A stretch of DNA of 64,000 bases from Ramlibacter sp. WS9 (GTDB lineage Bacteria > Pseudomonadota > Gammaproteobacteria > Burkholderiales > Burkholderiaceae_C), in assembly GCF_003797765.1 (NCBI RefSeq), contig NZ_RKMB01000006.1, positions 216,677-280,676 of the forward strand. Reading direction: 5' to 3'. Under the pieces are notes generated by a model. That model saw only the letters and a program-made list of their open reading frames with translations, was not told the origin of the DNA and searched no databases. Positions 62,398 to 64,000 of this stretch are shown here, in pieces. A program made the translations under genes and the position numbers. Numbering within the stretch: position 1 is the first letter of the stretch; every line of letters begins with the position of its first letter.

Positions 62398-63786
62398 TCA
62401 CTGGATCGGCAGCACCTTGCCGGGATTCAGCAAGTTGCGGGGATCCAGTGCCTTCTTGATTCGTTGGGCCAGCGCGATCTCGGCGGGCGACTTGCAGCGA
62501 AGCAGCTCGCCCACCCGGTACTGCCCCACGCCATGCTCGGCGGAGATGCTGCCGCCATGGGCGACGACCACGTCGTGCACCAATGCATTGACAGCGCTGC
62601 TGTCCGTGCCCGGCGGCACGAGCAGGTTGTAGTGGATGTTGCCGTCGCCAGCGTGCCCGAAGGCGTTCACACGCGTCCCCGGAAACTCGCGGACGACGGC
62701 AGAATCGGCGGCCATCAGGAATGCGGGAATCTGGGAGATGGGCACCGACACGTCGTGCTTGATGGACGGCCCCTCTTTGGACTCCGCTTCGGTAATGGAT
62801 TCACGCAGCGCCCACAGTTCGGCCTCCTGGCGCTCTGATTCGGCCACGACCGCATCACTCACCTCCCCGCGCTCCAGGACCTCCCCCAAAAATGCCTCGA
62901 CGGCATCGCGCAAGCCCGCAAGAGATGAGCTGGCCTCCAGGAGCACGAACCAGGAAGAGTCGCCCATCGGCAAGCGAAGTTGCTGATGGCGGGCGACCAG
63001 CTCAAGTGCCGCGCCCGACATCAACTCGAACGCAGTCAGCGTGTCCCCGATGGCCTGGCGGGCCGCACGCAGTACGTTGAGCGCCGCCGCAGTGGCAGGC
63101 ACGGCCAACAAGGCGGTCACGCGATAGCGCGGCATGGGCGCGAGCTGCAGCACGGCGCGCGTGACGATCCCCAGCGTGCCCTCGGTGCCGATGAACCACT
63201 GCTTCCAGTCGTAGCCGGCGTTGTCTTTGCGCAGTTGGCGCATGCCGTCAACGATCTGCCCGTCAGCGGTGACGACCTCGAGGCCCAGCACCCGGCTGCG
63301 TGTCATCCCGTAGCGCAGGACATTAGTGCCTCCCGCATTGGTGGACACGACGCCTCCGATGCGAGCCGAACCTTCCGCCGCCAACGTGACGGGCAGCAAA
63401 AGCCCATGCTCGGCCGCGGCCTCCTGGGCGGTCTGCAAGACGCAGCCCGCCTCGAGCTCGATCGTTTCGCCGAACACATCGATCTTCCGGATCGCGGCCA
63501 TGCGAGACAGCGACAGCACCACCTGGCGGCCACTGCCGTCCGGCGTTGCACCACCGGAGAGTCCCGTGTTGCCACCGTATGGCACAAGGGCGCAACCAGC
63601 GGCCGCGCAGGCGCGGACGACAGCACTCACCTCCTCCGTGCTGCGCGGCAGTGCCACACACAACGGTGTGCCGCTGAACAAGCCTCGCCAGTCGTGGGCG
63701 TACGGCGCCATGTCTGCCACTTCCGTGAGGAGGCCGCGCTCGTCCAGCAGCGCTCTGAGCTCGGCAACCAGAGTTGCGGTGTTCAT
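62398..63786 (-). CDS. FAD-binding oxidase (2-hydroxyacid dehydrogenase-like)
   Basis: Flavoprotein of 462 residues with LVPYGGNTGLSGGATP, RIGGVVSTNAGGTNVLRYG and the C-terminal GHAGDGNIHYNLLVP and EHGVGQYRVGELL. This fits the D-2-hydroxyglutarate/D-lactate dehydrogenase group. GAAGGAAGCC precedes ATG 63786. It overlaps the stop of the upstream shikimate-dehydrogenase-like gene by ATGA. Confidence 0.9.
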   Translation of the reverse strand: MNTATLVAELRALLDERGLLTEVADMAPYAHDWRGLFSGTPLCVALPRSTEEVSAVVRACAAAGCALVPYGGNTGLSGGATPDGSGRQVVLSLSRMAAIRKIDVFGETIELEAGCVLQTAQEAAAEHGLLLPVTLAAEGSARIGGVVSTNAGGTNVLRYGMTRSRVLGLEVVTADGQIVDGMRQLRKDNAGYDWKQWFIGTEGTLGIVTRAVLQLAPMPRYRVTALLAVPATAAALNVLRAARQAIGDTLTAFELMSGAALELVARHQQLRLPMGDSSWFVLLEASSSLAGLRDAVEAFLGEVLERGEVSDAVVAESERQEAELWALRESITEAESKEGPSIKHDVSVPISQIPAFLMAADSAVVREFPGTRVNAFGHAGDGNIHYNLLVPPGTDSSAVNALVHDVVVAHGGSISAEHGVGQYRVGELLRCKSPAEIALAQRIKKALDPRNLLNPGKVLPIQ

Positions 63787-64000
63787 GTCCGGCTTCCTTC
63801 GTCGCTCGTAATTCCCGTCATGAATGCCGCCATGAGCCGGACCTGGCCCTCCAGCATCGGCATGCCCGGATGGGTTCTGCAACCACGCGCGGCGGCCGCG
63901 GCCAGCAATGGCGTCTGTGCCGGCTCCATGATGATTTCCGCGACGATCTGCGCCGCGTCCAGGGTCTCGGTGTTCAGTGGCAGTGCATCGCCGGGTCGCA
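63783..64000 (-). CDS. Shikimate dehydrogenase-like protein, C-terminal part
   Basis: The last 71 codons of a gene continuing beyond the window. The frame reads RPGDALPLNTETLDAAQIVA, EIIMEPAQTPLLAAAAARG, HPGMPMLEGQVRLMAAFM, resembling the AroE-family C-terminus (dinucleotide-binding part ending in GxxMLxxQ). Its stop overlaps the FAD oxidase start. The assignment rests on a short segment, and the enzyme could be a quinate/shikimate dehydrogenase variant acting in this operon. Confidence 0.6.
   Translation of the reverse strand, partial: RPGDALPLNTETLDAAQIVAEIIMEPAQTPLLAAAAARGCRTHPGMPMLEGQVRLMAAFMTGITSDEGSRT

Overview
The window looks like chromosomal DNA of a GC-rich betaproteobacterium, most likely order Burkholderiales, family Comamonadaceae (Ramlibacter/Variovorax-like). 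This is inferred from the DUF2782-homoserine kinase pair, several solitary TctC/Bug-type solute receptors, many catabolic operons joined by ATGA overlaps, and core genes such as uvrD and guaC. There is no complete insertion sequence, prophage or CRISPR array.

Layout. (1) 1-3.9 kb: homoserine kinase, a membrane protein, a Tat-exported FecR-domain protein, a large palindromic intergenic element and a periplasmic TPR protein. (2) 4.1-16.9 kb: an unusual oxidative-enzyme island. On the plus strand it holds a membrane protein, multicopper oxidase, tyrosinase, a lectin/heme-barrel fusion, a VioB-like ferritin-fold protein and a LodA/LodB pair (quinone-cofactor amine oxidase plus flavoprotein). A second LodA/LodB pair converges on the first from the minus strand. 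The two outer ends of the island share a palindromic upstream element of about 45 bp. (3) 17-32 kb: uvrD, a VIT/VWA/TPR protein flanked by two more palindromic elements, an antitoxin-like/nucleotidyltransferase-like pair, guaC with a hairpin leader, a lipoprotein protease, a hydrolase, and a GntR-PhyH-oxidoreductase operon. (4) 32.4-33.2 kb: tRNA-Ala(CGC) and tRNA-Lys(CUU), followed by a gene-poor stretch with a possible gene remnant. (5) 33.2-47.6 kb: an aromatic meta-cleavage cluster (LigAB-type dioxygenase, C-C hydrolase, dienelactone-hydrolase-like protein, HyuA/HyuB-type carboxylase or hydantoinase, hydratase, aldolase, acylating aldehyde dehydrogenase, class II aldolase-fold decarboxylase candidate) with its receptor, porin and GntR/UTRA regulator. 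(6) 47.7-56.9 kb: a second catabolic run (CitE-like lyase, LigE-like GST, TctC receptor, BisC-like molybdoenzyme, enolase-superfamily dehydratase, FAD oxidase) divergent from a MocR regulator. (7) 57.1-64 kb: Old Yellow Enzyme, a LacI regulator with two matching operators around the start of a solute-binding protein gene, a GMC oxidoreductase, an FAD oxidase and the 3' end of a shikimate-dehydrogenase-like gene.

How it fits together. Regions 5-7 read as self-contained catabolic modules: regulator, uptake receptor or porin, and enzymes. Region 2 is the most novel. It places two CTQ-type amine oxidases, two copper oxidases that act on phenols or metals, and a VioB-like imine-coupling fold in one locus. 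This suggests an oxidative pathway that makes quinones, imines or H2O2, such as a pigment, an antimicrobial or a cross-linking system. That function is inference; the enzymes' family assignments rest on visible motifs.
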